A stretch of DNA of 64,000 bases from Streptomyces canus (GCF_030816965.1 NZ_JAUSYQ010000002.1:8980001-9044000), one strand, 5' to 3'. Counted from the stretch's first letter, positions 1 through 9,536 are shown. A program made the numbers and translations. The notes: generated by a model not told the origin, from the letters alone.

Positions 1-299
1 TCCGGTTCGAGATAGCCGAGATGGCCACGGAGTGCGCGGTCACGCGGACGTTCATCGACCGTTGCGTCGAGGACCACTCCGAGGGGGGACTGGACGCCGT
101 CCACGCCTCCATGGCCAAGTGGTGGGCGACCGAGCTCCAGAAGCGGGTCGCCGACCGCTGTCTCCAACTGCACGGCGGGTACGGCTACATGAGCGAGTAC
201 CCGGTCGCCAAGGCCTTCACCGACGGCCGTATCCAGACCATCTACGGCGGCACGACCGAGATCATGAAAGAGATCATCGGCCGTTCCCTCCTGAGCTGA
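1..299 (+). CDS. acyl-CoA dehydrogenase, C-terminal end (5' truncated by window)
   Basis: This is the last ~98 codons of an acyl-CoA dehydrogenase, the FAD enzyme that makes the first double bond in fatty acyl-CoA beta-oxidation. The reading frame is open from base 3, so the true start lies upstream of the window. The tail carries the family's C-terminal signature: QLHGGYGYMSEYPV, then the IYGGTTEIMKEIIGR stretch, where TTEI contacts FAD and the substrate. It is followed 18 bp later by a thiolase and then a FadB-like protein, so it closes the dehydrogenase step of a beta-oxidation operon. Acyl-chain specificity cannot be read from the tail alone. Confidence 0.9.
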   Translation, partial: RFEIAEMATECAVTRTFIDRCVEDHSEGGLDAVHASMAKWWATELQKRVADRCLQLHGGYGYMSEYPVAKAFTDGRIQTIYGGTTEIMKEIIGRSLLS

Positions 300-317
300 C
301 TCTCCGAAAGGCTTCCC

Positions 318-1532
318 GTGAGCACCGAAGCGTACGTGTACGACGCGATCCGCACCCCGCGCGGCCGCGGCAAGGCGAACGGCGCCCTGCACGGCACCAA
401 GCCCATCGACCTGGTCGTCGGACTCATCCACGAGATCCGCGCCCGCTTTCCGGACCTGGACCCGGCCGCGGTCGACGACATCGTGCTCGGCGTCGTCGGC
501 CCGGTCGGCGACCAGGGCTCCGACATCGCCCGGATCGCCGCCGTCGCCGCCGGGCTCCCGGACACGGTCGCGGGCGTACAGGAGAACCGCTTCTGTGCCT
601 CGGGCCTGGAGGCCGTCAACATGGCGGCCGCCAAGGTGCGTTCGGGCTGGGAGGACCTGGTCCTCGCGGGCGGCGTCGAGTCGATGTCCCGGGTGCCGAT
701 GGCCTCCGACGGCGGCGCCTGGTTCAACGATCCGATGACCAACCTGGCCGTCAACTTCGTGCCGCAAGGCATCGGCGCCGACCTGATCGCCACGATCGAG
801 GGATTCTCCCGCCGTGACGTCGACGAGTACGCGGCCCTCTCGCAGGAGCGCGCGGCCACGGCCTGGAAAGAGGGCCGCTTCGACCGGTCCGTCGTCCCGG
901 TGAAGGACCGCGCAGGCCTGACCGTCCTCGATCACGACGAGCACCTGCGACCGGGCACGACCGCCGACTCCCTCGGCAAGCTCAAGCCGTCCTTCGCGGA
1001 CATCGGCGACCTCGGCGGCTTCGACGCCGTGGCCCTGCAGAAGTACCACTGGGTCGAGAAGATCGACCACGTCCACCACGCAGGCAACTCCTCCGGCATC
1101 GTGGACGGGGCCTCGCTGGTCGCGATCGGCTCCCAGGAGGTCGGCGAACGCTACGGCCTCACCCCCCGCGCGCGCATCGTGTCCGCGGCGGTCTCCGGTT
1201 CGGAACCCACCATCATGCTCACCGGCCCCGCGCCCGCCACCCGCAAGGCACTCGCCAAGGCCGGACTGACCATCGACGACATCGACCTCGTCGAGATCAA
1301 CGAGGCCTTCGCGGCGGTCGTCCTGCGCTTCGTGCGGGACATGGGCCTGTCGCTGGACAAGGTCAACGTCAACGGCGGCGCGATCGCGCTCGGCCACCCG
1401 CTCGGTGCCACCGGCGCCATGATCCTGGGCAGCCTGATCGACGAACTGGAGCGCCAGGACAAGCGGTACGGCCTCGCGACGCTCTGTGTGGGCGGCGGCA
1501 TGGGCATCGCCACCATCGTCGAGCGCATCTGA
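318..1532 (+). CDS. acetyl-CoA C-acyltransferase (thiolase)
   Basis: A 404-aa cytoplasmic thiolase of normal family length. It catalyses the last beta-oxidation step, CoA-dependent cleavage of 3-ketoacyl-CoA to acetyl-CoA. The acyl-accepting cysteine is Cys93 in [11 protein letters not shown]. The C-terminal motifs are [22 protein letters not shown] (catalytic His) and CVGGGMG (second Cys). The start is a GTG preceded by AAAGG with 6-nt spacing. It lies 18 bp after the acyl-CoA dehydrogenase and 42 bp before the FadB-like gene, consistent with one operon. FadA-type degradative thiolase is favoured over biosynthetic PhaA/AtoB because of this context. Confidence 0.93.
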   Translation: MSTEAYVYDAIRTPRGRGKANGALHGTKPIDLVVGLIHEIRARFPDLDPAAVDDIVLGVVGPVGDQGSDIARIAAVAAGLPDTVAGVQENRFCASGLEAVNMAAAKVRSGWEDLVLAGGVESMSRVPMASDGGAWFNDPMTNLAVNFVPQGIGADLIATIEGFSRRDVDEYAALSQERAATAWKEGRFDRSVVPVKDRAGLTVLDHDEHLRPGTTADSLGKLKPSFADIGDLGGFDAVALQKYHWVEKIDHVHHAGNSSGIVDGASLVAIGSQEVGERYGLTPRARIVSAAVSGSEPTIMLTGPAPATRKALAKAGLTIDDIDLVEINEAFAAVVLRFVRDMGLSLDKVNVNGGAIALGHPLGATGAMILGSLIDELERQDKRYGLATLCVGGGMGIATIVERI

Positions 1533-1574
1533 CCCCCTCCCACGGATACGACGGATCACACGGAGCACTTCCAC

Positions 1575-3752
1575 ATGAGCACTCAGTCCACGACCATCCG
1601 CTGGGAACAGGACCGCACCGGCGTCGTCACCCTCGTCCTCGACGACCCCGACCAGTCCGCGAACACGATGAACCAGGCATTCCGCGACTCCCTCGCGGTG
1701 ATCACCGACCGCCTGGAGGCGGAGAAGGACACCGTCCGCGGCGTCATCATCACCTCCGCCAAGAAGACCTTCTTCGCGGGCGGCGACCTGCGCGACCTCA
1801 TCCGGGTCACGCCCGGGACCGCGCAGGAACTCTTCGACGGCGGGCTCGCGATCAAGCGCAACCTGCGCCGCATCGAGACCCTGGGCAAGCCGGTCGTCGC
1901 CGCGATCAACGGCGCGGCCCTGGGCGGCGGTTACGAGATCGCCCTCGCCTGCCACCACCGCATCGCCCTCGACGCACCCGGCTCCAAGATCGGCTGCCCC
2001 GAGGTCACCCTCGGCCTGCTCCCCGGAGGCGGGGGAGTCGTCCGCACGGTCCGTCTCCTGGGCATCGCCGACGCCCTCCTGAAGGTCCTGCTCCAGGGCA
2101 CCCAGTACGCCCTGCAGCGCGCCCTCCAGAACGGCCTGGTCGACGACGTGGCCATCACACAGGACGAACTCCTGGCCAAGGCCCGCGCCTTCATCGACGC
2201 CAACCCCGAGTCCCAGCAGCCCTGGGACAAGCCGGGCTACCGCATCCCCGGCGGCACGCCCGCGAACCCGAAGTTCGCGGCGAACCTCCCCGCCTTCCCG
2301 GCGACCCTCCGCAAGCAGACCAACGGCGCGCCCTACCCGGCCCCGCGCAACATCCTCGCAGCAGCGGTGGAAGGCGCCCAGGTCGACTTCGAGACGGCAC
2401 AGGTCATCGAGGCGCGCTACTTCGTCGAGCTGGCCGCCGGTCAGACCTCCAAGAACATGATCCAGGCGTTCTTCTTCGACCTCCAGGCGGTGAACTCCGG
2501 CGCCAACCGCCCCAAGGGCGTGGCCCCCCGGCAGGTCCGCAAGGTGGCCGTACTCGGCGCCGGGATGATGGGCGCGGGCATCGCGTACTCGTGCGCCCGC
2601 GCGGGCATCGACGTGGTCCTGAAGGACGTGACCCCGCAGGCGGCGGCCAAGGGCAAGGCCTACTCGGAGAAGCTCTGCGCGAAGGCGGTCTCCCGCGGCC
2701 GGACGACCCAGGAGAAGGCGGACGCGCTCCTGGCCCGCATCACTGCGACGGCGGACCCACAGGACGTGGCCGGCTGCGACGCGGTCATCGAGGCCGTCTT
2801 CGAGGACTCGGCGCTGAAGCACAAGGTCTTCCAGGAGATCCAGCACATCGTCGAGCCGGACGCTCTGCTCTGCTCCAACACCTCGACCCTGCCGATCACC
2901 GCGCTGGCCGAGGGCGTGGAGCGCCAGACGGACTTCATCGGCCTGCACTTCTTCTCCCCGGTCGACAAGATGCCGCTGGTCGAGATCATCAAGGGGGAGA
3001 GGACGGGCGAGGAGGCGCTGGCACGTGCCTTCGACCTGGTCCGGCAGATCAAGAAGACGCCGATCGTCGTGAACGACTCCCGCGGCTTCTTCACCTCCCG
3101 CGTCATCGGCCACTTCCTCAACGAGGGCGTGGCCATGGTCGGCGAGGGCATCGAACCCGCGTCGATCGAGCAGGCGGCGGCACAGGCGGGCTACCCGGCG
3201 AAGGTCCTGTCGCTGATGGACGAGCTGACGCTCACGCTCCCGCGCAAGATCCGCAAGGAGACGAGGCAGGCGGTGGAGGAGTCGGGCGGAACCTGGACAC
3301 CCCACCCCGCGGAGGCGGTCATCGACCGCATGGTCGACGAGTTCGGCCGCACGGGCCGCAGCGGGGGCGGCGGCTTCTACGACTACGGCGACGACGGCAG
3401 GCGCACCTCCCTGTGGCCGGGCCTGCGGGAACACTTCACGCGCGCGGGTTCGGAGATCCCCTTCAGGGACATGCAGGAGCGCATGCTCTTCTCCGAGGCC
3501 CTGGACACGGTCAAACTCCTGGAGGAGGGAGTGCTGACCTCGGTCGCCGACGCCAACATCGGCTCCATCTTCGGCATCGGCTTCCCCGGTTGGACGGGCG
3601 GAGTCCTGCAGTACATCAACGGCTACGAGGGCGGCCTCCCGGGCTTCGTGGCCCGCGCCCGTGAACTGGCGGAGCGGTACGGAGAGCGGTTCACGCCGCC
3701 GGCGCTGCTGGTCGAGAAGGCGGAGAACGGGGAGCGCTTCGGGGACCGGTGA
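1575..3752 (+). CDS. 3-hydroxyacyl-CoA dehydrogenase / enoyl-CoA hydratase (FadB/FadJ-like)
   Basis: A 725-aa multifunctional beta-oxidation protein. Residues ~1-200 form a crotonase (enoyl-CoA hydratase) domain with the oxyanion-hole region INGAALGGGYEIALACHHR. From ~residue 325 a Rossmann NAD domain begins at VAVLGAGMMGAGIAYSCARA, followed by the 3-hydroxyacyl-CoA dehydrogenase domains with the catalytic region FIGLHFFSPVDKMPLVEII. It hydrates enoyl-CoA and oxidises the 3-hydroxyacyl-CoA product for the thiolase encoded just upstream. ATG start with GGAG 9 nt upstream. Length and domain order match actinobacterial FadB homologues. It is the last gene of the operon and is followed by a hairpin. 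Confidence 0.93.
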   Translation: MSTQSTTIRWEQDRTGVVTLVLDDPDQSANTMNQAFRDSLAVITDRLEAEKDTVRGVIITSAKKTFFAGGDLRDLIRVTPGTAQELFDGGLAIKRNLRRIETLGKPVVAAINGAALGGGYEIALACHHRIALDAPGSKIGCPEVTLGLLPGGGGVVRTVRLLGIADALLKVLLQGTQYALQRALQNGLVDDVAITQDELLAKARAFIDANPESQQPWDKPGYRIPGGTPANPKFAANLPAFPATLRKQTNGAPYPAPRNILAAAVEGAQVDFETAQVIEARYFVELAAGQTSKNMIQAFFFDLQAVNSGANRPKGVAPRQVRKVAVLGAGMMGAGIAYSCARAGIDVVLKDVTPQAAAKGKAYSEKLCAKAVSRGRTTQEKADALLARITATADPQDVAGCDAVIEAVFEDSALKHKVFQEIQHIVEPDALLCSNTSTLPITALAEGVERQTDFIGLHFFSPVDKMPLVEIIKGERTGEEALARAFDLVRQIKKTPIVVNDSRGFFTSRVIGHFLNEGVAMVGEGIEPASIEQAAAQAGYPAKVLSLMDELTLTLPRKIRKETRQAVEESGGTWTPHPAEAVIDRMVDEFGRTGRSGGGGFYDYGDDGRRTSLWPGLREHFTRAGSEIPFRDMQERMLFSEALDTVKLLEEGVLTSVADANIGSIFGIGFPGWTGGVLQYINGYEGGLPGFVARARELAERYGERFTPPALLVEKAENGERFGDR

Positions 3753-3775
3753 CACCCATGCCATGAACGCCGGGT

Positions 3776-3794
3776 GGGCGAGTGCGGCTCGCCC
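3776..3794 (+). terminator. hairpin after the beta-oxidation operon
   Basis: A 7-bp perfect stem (GGGCGAG / CTCGCCC) with a 5-nt loop lies 24 bp after the fadB-like stop. There is no U-tract, which is common for Streptomyces terminators. The rest of the gap up to 4000 is GC-rich with no convincing gene. Confidence 0.4.
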
Positions 3795-4000
3795 GGCGGC
3801 AGGGGGGCGGGCGGCGCAGCCCGTCCCACCGCGTCTCCAGGCACAGGCCCGCAGGTCTCAGCCCGCCCGGGAGGTGCGGGACGAGTCCCTCCGGCCGAAG
3901 TGAACCGTACGGCTGATCCGCCCCTTGCCCCGCACCCCCGGGCTCCCCGACGCTGGCTTGCGAGCCGGTCGCACCTTCACTCCCGCCACGAGGAGCCCCC

Positions 4001-5629
4001 ATGGGTCACCGCCCCGCCCTCGCCGTCCTGGACATCCTCCGCGACGAGGGCGTGGACCGCGTCTTCGGCAACCCGGGCACCACCGAACTCCCCTTCCTGG
4101 CCGCACTCGCGCAGACAGAGAACGCCCCCGAGTACGTCCTCGGCGTCCACGAAGGCTCGGTCGTGGCCATGGCCGACGGCTATGCCAGAGCCACCCGCCG
4201 CCCCGCCTTCGTCAGCCTCCACATCGCGGCCGGCCTCGCCAACGGTCTCATCGGCCTCCTCAACGCCCGCCGCTCCCGCACCCCCCTCGTCGTCACAGTA
4301 GGCCAACAGGACCGCCGCCACCTCCAGCAGGACCCCATGCTCTCCGGCGACCTGATCGGCCTCGCAACCCCCGCCGTGAAGGCGACGTACGACATCCAGC
4401 ACGCCCGGGACCTCCCCCTGGCCCTGCGCCGGGCCTTCGCCCTCGCGCAACGCCCGCCCGCAGGACCGGTGTTCCTCTCCCTTCCCATGGACCTCCTCCA
4501 GGAGGACGTGGAACTGGAGGTCCCACCCCGCACCCCCACACCCCCGCTCGGCCCGGCCCCCGGCATCGAACGAGCAGCAGCCCTCCTGGGATCGGCCGCC
4601 CGCCCGGTGATCGTCGCCGGCGACGCAGTGGCCCGCGAGGACGCCCTCGGCGCACTCGTCCGCACGGCGGAGGCCTGCGGAGCCGTGGTCCACCACCAGC
4701 CCATGGCGGACGCCCTCGACTTCCCCACCACACACCCCCTGTATGCGGGCATGCTCCCACCCCGCCACGACGCGGTCCGCGCGGCCCTCGCCCCCTACGA
4801 CACCGTCCTGATCGCCGGCGCCCACGCCTTCACCCCCCACCACTACACACCGGGCCCCGCCCTGCCCCCCGGCGTCACCGTCCTCCAACTCGACTCCGAC
4901 CCGGACGAGATCGGCCGCAACTTCCCCGCCGACACGGGCCTCGTCGGCGCCCTCGCCCCCTCCCTGCACCGCCTGGCGGACCTGCTCCGCGACCGCGTAC
5001 CCGAACCCACCGCGAAGGCCCGCATCCTCCGCGCCGGCGAACACCACGCCACCGAACGCGAGCGCGCCGAGTCCGCGGCCCGCGCCGCCTACTCCCCGGC
5101 CCCACTGGCTCCCCGGGCCGCGGCCCACGCCGTGGCGAGCGGTCTGCCACCGGACGCCGTGGTCGTCGAGGAGGCCATCACCGTCGGCCTCCTGCTCCGC
5201 AGGCACGTACGACTGGAGAACCCCGGCAGCTACACCCACACCGTCGGTGGCGGCCTCGGCTGGGGCGTCGGCGCCGCCGTGGGCCGCTCCCTCGCCGAAC
5301 CGAACCGCCCCGTCGTCGCCGTCCTGGGCGACGGCGGCACCCTCTTCGGCCTCCAGGGCCTGTGGAGCGCGGCCCACCAGAACACCCCCGTCCTGTTCGT
5401 CGTGATGAACAACGGCGTCTACCGCACGCTCCAGGACACCTACCGGGCGATGGGCATCCAAGGCACCTGCCCCGGCACCGAACTGGGCCCCCTCGACTTC
5501 ACCCAGGCCGCCCGCTTCTTCGGCGTCGACGCGATCCGGGCCGACAGCGCCGACCACCTGAAGGAACTGGTGGCCGGAGCGAGCGACCTCACCGGGCCGC
5601 TGCTCGTCGACGTACCGCTGCGGCCGTAG
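4001..5629 (+). CDS. thiamine-diphosphate-dependent decarboxylase (benzoylformate decarboxylase / acetolactate-synthase-like)
   Basis: A 542-aa ThDP enzyme of the acetolactate synthase/benzoylformate decarboxylase superfamily. The N-terminal pyrimidine-binding domain has FGNPGTTELPF and a catalytic Glu region (YVLGVHEGSVVAMADGYAR). The C-terminal pyrophosphate domain has the GDGGT...NN Mg/ThDP motif (VLGDGGTLFGLQGLW to VVMNNGVYRTL). The family decarboxylates 2-oxo acids, or ligates the resulting aldehyde; the exact substrate cannot be read from sequence. The NPGTTELPF start resembles MdlC-type proteins more than IlvB. ATG start with GGAG 6 nt upstream. It is convergent with the MerR regulator gene. 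Confidence 0.85.
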   Translation: MGHRPALAVLDILRDEGVDRVFGNPGTTELPFLAALAQTENAPEYVLGVHEGSVVAMADGYARATRRPAFVSLHIAAGLANGLIGLLNARRSRTPLVVTVGQQDRRHLQQDPMLSGDLIGLATPAVKATYDIQHARDLPLALRRAFALAQRPPAGPVFLSLPMDLLQEDVELEVPPRTPTPPLGPAPGIERAAALLGSAARPVIVAGDAVAREDALGALVRTAEACGAVVHHQPMADALDFPTTHPLYAGMLPPRHDAVRAALAPYDTVLIAGAHAFTPHHYTPGPALPPGVTVLQLDSDPDEIGRNFPADTGLVGALAPSLHRLADLLRDRVPEPTAKARILRAGEHHATERERAESAARAAYSPAPLAPRAAAHAVASGLPPDAVVVEEAITVGLLLRRHVRLENPGSYTHTVGGGLGWGVGAAVGRSLAEPNRPVVAVLGDGGTLFGLQGLWSAAHQNTPVLFVVMNNGVYRTLQDTYRAMGIQGTCPGTELGPLDFTQAARFFGVDAIRADSADHLKELVAGASDLTGPLLVDVPLRP

Positions 5630-5669
5630 CCGAAGTCCGCGCGCCCGTACCGGCCCGATCCGCAACGTG

Positions 5670-6389
5670 TCAGGAGCCTTTGCCCACCTCTGACGTCCAC
5701 TCCCGCAGTTCCTCCTTGAGCGACCGCTGAAAGGTCGTCAACAGGGCCTGCACGACGAGGGGTTCCATGTGGGCGGACAGTGACTTCACGTCCTGTGCGT
5801 CGCGTTGGGCCACCTCGCTCCGGAACAGCTGCGACAACTCGTGCGCGGCGGCCCGGGAGTGCTCGATGAGCACCTTGCGCGAGGCCAGGATCGCCTCCAG
5901 CGACAGCGGGACGTCGAGCAGTCCGACACCGAGCCGGAGCAGGCCCAGGTCGACGCGGTACCCGTCGCCGTCCCGCCGTACGACGTCCATCGCGGCGAGC
6001 CGTTCCAGGTCGTCGTCGCTCAGCTCCCGTCCCGCCCGCCGCCGGAGCTCCTCGCGCGTCACCACCTCCACGGCGTCCGGGGCCCAGGAGGCCACCACCG
6101 CCCGGTGGATCGCGAGGTCGTGGGGGCTCAGGTCGGCCGGCAGCTGCTGCATGTAGCGTTCGATCGCCGCCAGGGTCATGCCCTGGTGCTGGAGCTCCTC
6201 GATCAGCGCGAGGCGGGCGAGGTGCTCGCGGCCGTAGTGACCGACCCGGCGCGGACCGATCACCGGCGGCGGCAGCAGCCCTCGCGTGCCGTAGAAACGC
6301 ACCGTGCGGACCGTGACCCCCGCCCGCGCGGCCAGCTCGTCGACGGTGAGGGTCGGCTCCTCGGCGTCGGTTGAGGTGTCGGTCGTCAT
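5670..6389 (-). CDS. MerR-family transcriptional regulator
   Basis: A 239-aa regulator with an N-terminal MerR winged helix-turn-helix (TVDELAARAGVTVRTVRFYGTRGLL, wing GPRRVGHYG, then a LALIEELQHQGMTL helix) and a ~150-residue C-terminal domain without metal-binding Cys motifs, so it probably senses a small molecule or partner. The frame is open 31 codons further upstream, but that extension is the tandem-repeat promoter read as protein (two CHSN repeats), so I start at the ATG reading MTTDTST. No ribosome-binding site precedes it and a GATACT -10-like box ends 7 nt upstream, suggesting a leaderless mRNA. It is divergent from the amino-acid permease. Confidence 0.88.
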   Translation of the reverse strand: MTTDTSTDAEEPTLTVDELAARAGVTVRTVRFYGTRGLLPPPVIGPRRVGHYGREHLARLALIEELQHQGMTLAAIERYMQQLPADLSPHDLAIHRAVVASWAPDAVEVVTREELRRRAGRELSDDDLERLAAMDVVRRDGDGYRVDLGLLRLGVGLLDVPLSLEAILASRKVLIEHSRAAAHELSQLFRSEVAQRDAQDVKSLSAHMEPLVVQALLTTFQRSLKEELREWTSEVGKGS

Positions 6390-6441
6390 GTGGAGCAGTA
6401 TCGCTGTCTCACCATTGCTGTGACACCTGTTGCTGTGACAC
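6390..6441 (-). promoter_or_regulatory. leaderless promoter of merR-type gene with three tandem operator-like repeats
   Basis: Read on the minus strand, three head-to-tail copies of a 14-15 nt unit lie immediately before the regulator ATG. They are GTGTCACAGCAACAG (6427-6441), GTGTCACAGCAATG (6413-6426) and the degenerate GTGAGACAGCGATA (6399-6412). The last copy runs into a GATACT -10-like box whose expected start site falls on the ATG. Repeats of this sort across a promoter suggest autoregulation; they may also affect the divergent permease gene. Confidence 0.55.
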
Positions 6442-6610
6442 CCCTCCCGACAACAGACGTCTGCCTCTGTGACGTCCGCCACCGTGTGCGGGGCGCCTTC
6501 CCGGGAAGGCGAGCCCTCGGCCTGTGCCCTTCACCGAAGCGGTACAGGCCGACGCACGTCCGGAAACCCGAGCGAGACCTGCCGGGGCGCACCAGAGAGT
6601 GGAACCACCT

Positions 6611-8077
6611 GTGAGCAAGGACGCCGTGCAATCGGCACAGGCCGCCGCCCGCACCGACGTGGCCCGGGTGCCCGCCGACGCGGGCGACGCCGGCTACAGC
6701 AAGGACCTCAAGGCCCGCCACGTCAACATGATCGCCATCGGCGGCGCGATCGGCACCGGCCTCTTCCTGGGCGCCGGAGGACGCCTCCACACCGCGGGCC
6801 CGGCGCTGGCGCTGGCCTACCTGGTCTGCGGCGTCTTCGCCTTCTTCGTCGTCCGTGCCCTGGGCGAGCTGGTCCTCTACCGCCCCTCCTCGGGGTCCTT
6901 CGTGTCGTACGCGCGCGAGTTCCTCGGCGAGAAGGGGGCCTACGTCGCCGGCTGGATGTACTTCCTGAACTGGTCGACGACCGGCATCGCCGACATCACC
7001 GCGATCGCGCTCTACACGCACTACTGGAGCCTGTTCACCGACGTCCCCCAGTGGACGCTGGCCCTGATCGCGCTGGCCGTGGTCCTCGCCGTGAACCTGA
7101 TCTCGGTGAAGATCTTCGGCGAGATGGAGTTCTGGTTCGCGATCATCAAGGTCGCCACGCTCGTCGGGTTCATGTTGATCGGCATCTTCCTGCTGGCCAC
7201 CCGGCACGAGGTGGGCGACGGGACACCAGGCCCGAGTGTCATCACCGACAACGGCGGCGTCCTCCCGCACGGCGCGATGCCGGTCGTCCTCGTCATGCAG
7301 GGCGTGATCTTCGCCTACGCCGCGCTGGAGCTGGTCGGGGTCGCGGCGGGGGAGACGGCGGAACCGGAGAAGGTGGTCCCGCGCGCGGTGAACTCGATCA
7401 TGTGGCGGGTGGGCCTGTTCTACGTCGGCTCGGTCGTCCTCCTGGCCCTGCTCCTGCCGGGTTCGGTCTACTCGGCCGACGAGAGCCCTTTCGTCACGGT
7501 CCTGTCGAAGATCGGGCTCCCGGCTGCCGGTGACGTGATGAACCTGGTGGTCCTGACCGCGGCGATGTCCTCGCTGAACTCCGGCCTGTACTCCACCGGC
7601 CGCATCCTGCGCTCCATGGCGACGGCGGGCTCGGCCCCGAAGTTCACGGCCCGCATGAACCGCAGCCAGGTCCCCTACGGCGGCATCCTGCTCACCTGCG
7701 CGGTCTGCGTCCTCGGCGTCGGCCTGAACTACCTCGTGCCGAGCCAGGCCTTCGAGATCGTGCTGAACGTCGCCTCCCTCGGCGTCATCAGCACCTGGGT
7801 GATCATCATGATCTGTCACCTGGTCTTCGTCCGCCGTGCCCGCGCGGGCCTGGTCACCCGCCCCTCTTTCCGCCTGGCGTTCAGCCCGGCCACGGAGATC
7901 ACCACGATCGCCTTCCTCCTGGCCTGCCTGGGCATGATGTGGAACGACCCCGAGGTCGGCCGCAGGACGCTCCTGCTGATCCCGGCGATCGCGGCACTCC
8001 TGGTGGGCGGCTGGTTCGGCATCCGCCGCAGGGTCGAACGGACGACGGACCGCGAACTGACCGACCTCACGGACTGA
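6611..8077 (+). CDS. amino-acid permease (APC superfamily, GABA/proline-type)
   Basis: A 488-aa, ~12-TM secondary transporter. The first helix carries the family signature [18 protein letters not shown] and is followed by alternating hydrophobic segments to residue ~470. This matches the AAT family (GabP, ProY, CycA), which imports amino acids by proton symport. The frame is open further upstream to 6524, but I choose GTG 6611 (VSKDAVQS), which gives the usual length and a short cytoplasmic N-terminus; the ATG at 6524 would add 29 low-complexity residues. It is divergent from the MerR gene and may be controlled from the repeats at 6390-6441. Substrate is not determinable from sequence. Confidence 0.88.
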   Translation: MSKDAVQSAQAAARTDVARVPADAGDAGYSKDLKARHVNMIAIGGAIGTGLFLGAGGRLHTAGPALALAYLVCGVFAFFVVRALGELVLYRPSSGSFVSYAREFLGEKGAYVAGWMYFLNWSTTGIADITAIALYTHYWSLFTDVPQWTLALIALAVVLAVNLISVKIFGEMEFWFAIIKVATLVGFMLIGIFLLATRHEVGDGTPGPSVITDNGGVLPHGAMPVVLVMQGVIFAYAALELVGVAAGETAEPEKVVPRAVNSIMWRVGLFYVGSVVLLALLLPGSVYSADESPFVTVLSKIGLPAAGDVMNLVVLTAAMSSLNSGLYSTGRILRSMATAGSAPKFTARMNRSQVPYGGILLTCAVCVLGVGLNYLVPSQAFEIVLNVASLGVISTWVIIMICHLVFVRRARAGLVTRPSFRLAFSPATEITTIAFLLACLGMMWNDPEVGRRTLLLIPAIAALLVGGWFGIRRRVERTTDRELTDLTD

Positions 8078-8087
8078 CGAGGCCCCC

Positions 8088-8110
8088 TTGTCAGTGGCGC
8101 CCTCTACGGT
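8088..8110 (+). promoter_or_regulatory. PafBC/RecA-NDp type DNA-damage promoter
   Basis: The sequence is TTGTCAGTG, 8 nt, TACGGT. It matches the RecA-NDp motif TTGTCRGTG-N8-TANNNT recognised by the PafBC activator in actinobacteria at every defined position. The -10 half ends 6 nt before the ATG of the macro-domain gene, so the transcript should be leaderless. No Shine-Dalgarno sequence is seen. Confidence 0.7.
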
Positions 8111-8116
8111 GGCGTC

Positions 8117-8599
8117 ATGGGGGAGATCACATACATCCGAGGCGACGCCACCGCTCCGTCGGTGAAGGGCACCAAGCTGATCGCGCACGTCTGCAATGAC
8201 CTCGGGGGCTGGGGCAAGGGTTTCGTCGTCGCGGTGTCGCGCAGGTGGCCCGAGCCGGAGGCCGCCTACCGCGCCTGGCACCGGGGGCGCGCGGCGAACG
8301 ACTTCGGGCTGGGCGCCGTGCAGTTCGTGCAGGTCGAGCGGTATGTCTGGGTGGCCAACATGGTCGGACAGCGGGGGATACGGCGCGGCAGCAAGGGCGT
8401 CCCGGTCCGATACGAGGCGATCGACCAGTCCCTTTGGCGGCTGGCCGACAAGGCCGTGGAACTCGGCGCCTCCGTGCACATGCCACGGATAGGGTGCGGA
8501 CTGGCCGGCGGAAAGTGGTCCCGCGTGGAGCCGCTGATCAACGAGCGGCTGGTGAAGCGGGGTGTCGCCGTCACCGTCTACGACCACGGGGAGGGCTGA
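8117..8599 (+). CDS. macro-domain protein (ADP-ribose binding/hydrolase)
   Basis: A 160-aa single macro domain. The N-terminus ITYIRGDATAP starts the fold; IAHVCNDLGGWGKGF supplies the ADP-ribose-binding Asn and Gly-rich loop, and MPRIGCGLAGGKW supplies the second phosphate-binding loop. Family members bind ADP-ribose or remove it from proteins, nucleic acids or O-acetyl-ADP-ribose. The gene starts directly behind a PafBC-type DNA-damage promoter, which points to a role in reversing ADP-ribosylation after genotoxic stress (inference). The stop is 1 nt before the sugar-kinase start, so the two are probably co-transcribed. Confidence 0.88.
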   Translation: MGEITYIRGDATAPSVKGTKLIAHVCNDLGGWGKGFVVAVSRRWPEPEAAYRAWHRGRAANDFGLGAVQFVQVERYVWVANMVGQRGIRRGSKGVPVRYEAIDQSLWRLADKAVELGASVHMPRIGCGLAGGKWSRVEPLINERLVKRGVAVTVYDHGEG

Positions 8600-8600
8600 G

Positions 8601-9536
8601 ATGAGCCGGGACATCGACGTGCTCGTGCTCGGCGGGGCCGGGGTGGACACCATCGTGTACGTTCCCGCGCTGCCCCTGCCCTACGCCGACAGTTACATGA
8701 TCGACTCCGGTATCCGCGCCCGCGCCGGACAGACCGGGGACTTCGTCGCCGTGGGCCTCGGCGCCCTCGGACTGAACACCCACCACCTCGACTTCCTCGG
8801 CGACGACCCCGAGGGCGACCTCGTCCGCGCCCTCCACCGCGACCGCGGCATCGCCCTCACCGCCGTACCCCAGCCCGCCGGGACCAAGCGGGCGGTCAAC
8901 CTCGTCGGCCCCGACGGCCGACGCCTGTCCCTGTACGACACCAGCCGCGCCCACCCCGACGACCGCATCCCGCCGGACACCCTGAGGCCCCTCGCCGAGG
9001 CGAGCCGCCATGTCCACGTCTCGATCACCCACCCCTGCGCCCACGCACTTCCCCTCCTCCGCGACACCGGGGCCACCCTCTCCACCGACCTCCACGACTG
9101 GGACGGCGAGAACCCGTACCACGAGCCGTTCGCCCTCGCCGCCGACGTGGTCTTCCTGTCCGCGGCCGCCCTCACCGACCCCGAGCACACCCTGCGCGAC
9201 ATCGCCGCGCGCGGCCGTGCCGAAGTGGTCGTCGCCACCGCGGGCGCCGAGGGCGCGTACCTCCTCACCGACGACGAGCTGACCCACATCCCGCCGGTCA
9301 CACCCCCCGCCCCCGTGATCGACTCCAACGGCGTCGGGGACGCCTTCGCCGCCGCCTTCCTCTTCGGCCGCCTGACCGGCGAGCCCCCGCACCGCTGCGC
9401 CCTGTACGGCGCGGTGGCCGGCGCCCACGCCTGCACCGTGCCGTCGACGGAGACGGACGCGATCACCAGGGACGCACTTCTCGCCCGCGTGGCCGGTTCC
9501 TTGAATCGGGAGGAATCGGGTACCCGGTCCGCGTGA
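8601..9536 (+). CDS. PfkB-family carbohydrate (ribokinase-like) kinase
   Basis: A 311-aa ribokinase-fold kinase. The N-terminal VLVLGGAGVDTIVY and the C-terminal PfkB signature with the catalytic Asp (VIDSNGVGDAFAAAFLFGRL) are intact. It should phosphorylate a sugar or nucleoside with ATP; the substrate is unknown. ATG 8601 is chosen because GGGAG lies 8 nt upstream and the frame's earlier start sits inside the macro-domain gene. Its stop overlaps the next gene's GTG (GTGA). Being downstream of an ADP-ribose-acting macro domain makes a ribose or nucleoside salvage role plausible, but this is inference. Confidence 0.87.
   Translation: MSRDIDVLVLGGAGVDTIVYVPALPLPYADSYMIDSGIRARAGQTGDFVAVGLGALGLNTHHLDFLGDDPEGDLVRALHRDRGIALTAVPQPAGTKRAVNLVGPDGRRLSLYDTSRAHPDDRIPPDTLRPLAEASRHVHVSITHPCAHALPLLRDTGATLSTDLHDWDGENPYHEPFALAADVVFLSAAALTDPEHTLRDIAARGRAEVVVATAGAEGAYLLTDDELTHIPPVTPPAPVIDSNGVGDAFAAAFLFGRLTGEPPHRCALYGAVAGAHACTVPSTETDAITRDALLARVAGSLNREESGTRSA

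Noticed and set aside
3977..5665. 562-aa minus-strand open frame
   Set aside because: Exactly antisense to the ThDP enzyme, Gly/Val/Glu-rich, no motif.
6386..8653. 755-aa minus-strand open frame
   Set aside because: Antisense to the permease and macro-domain genes; highly charged with no recognisable fold.
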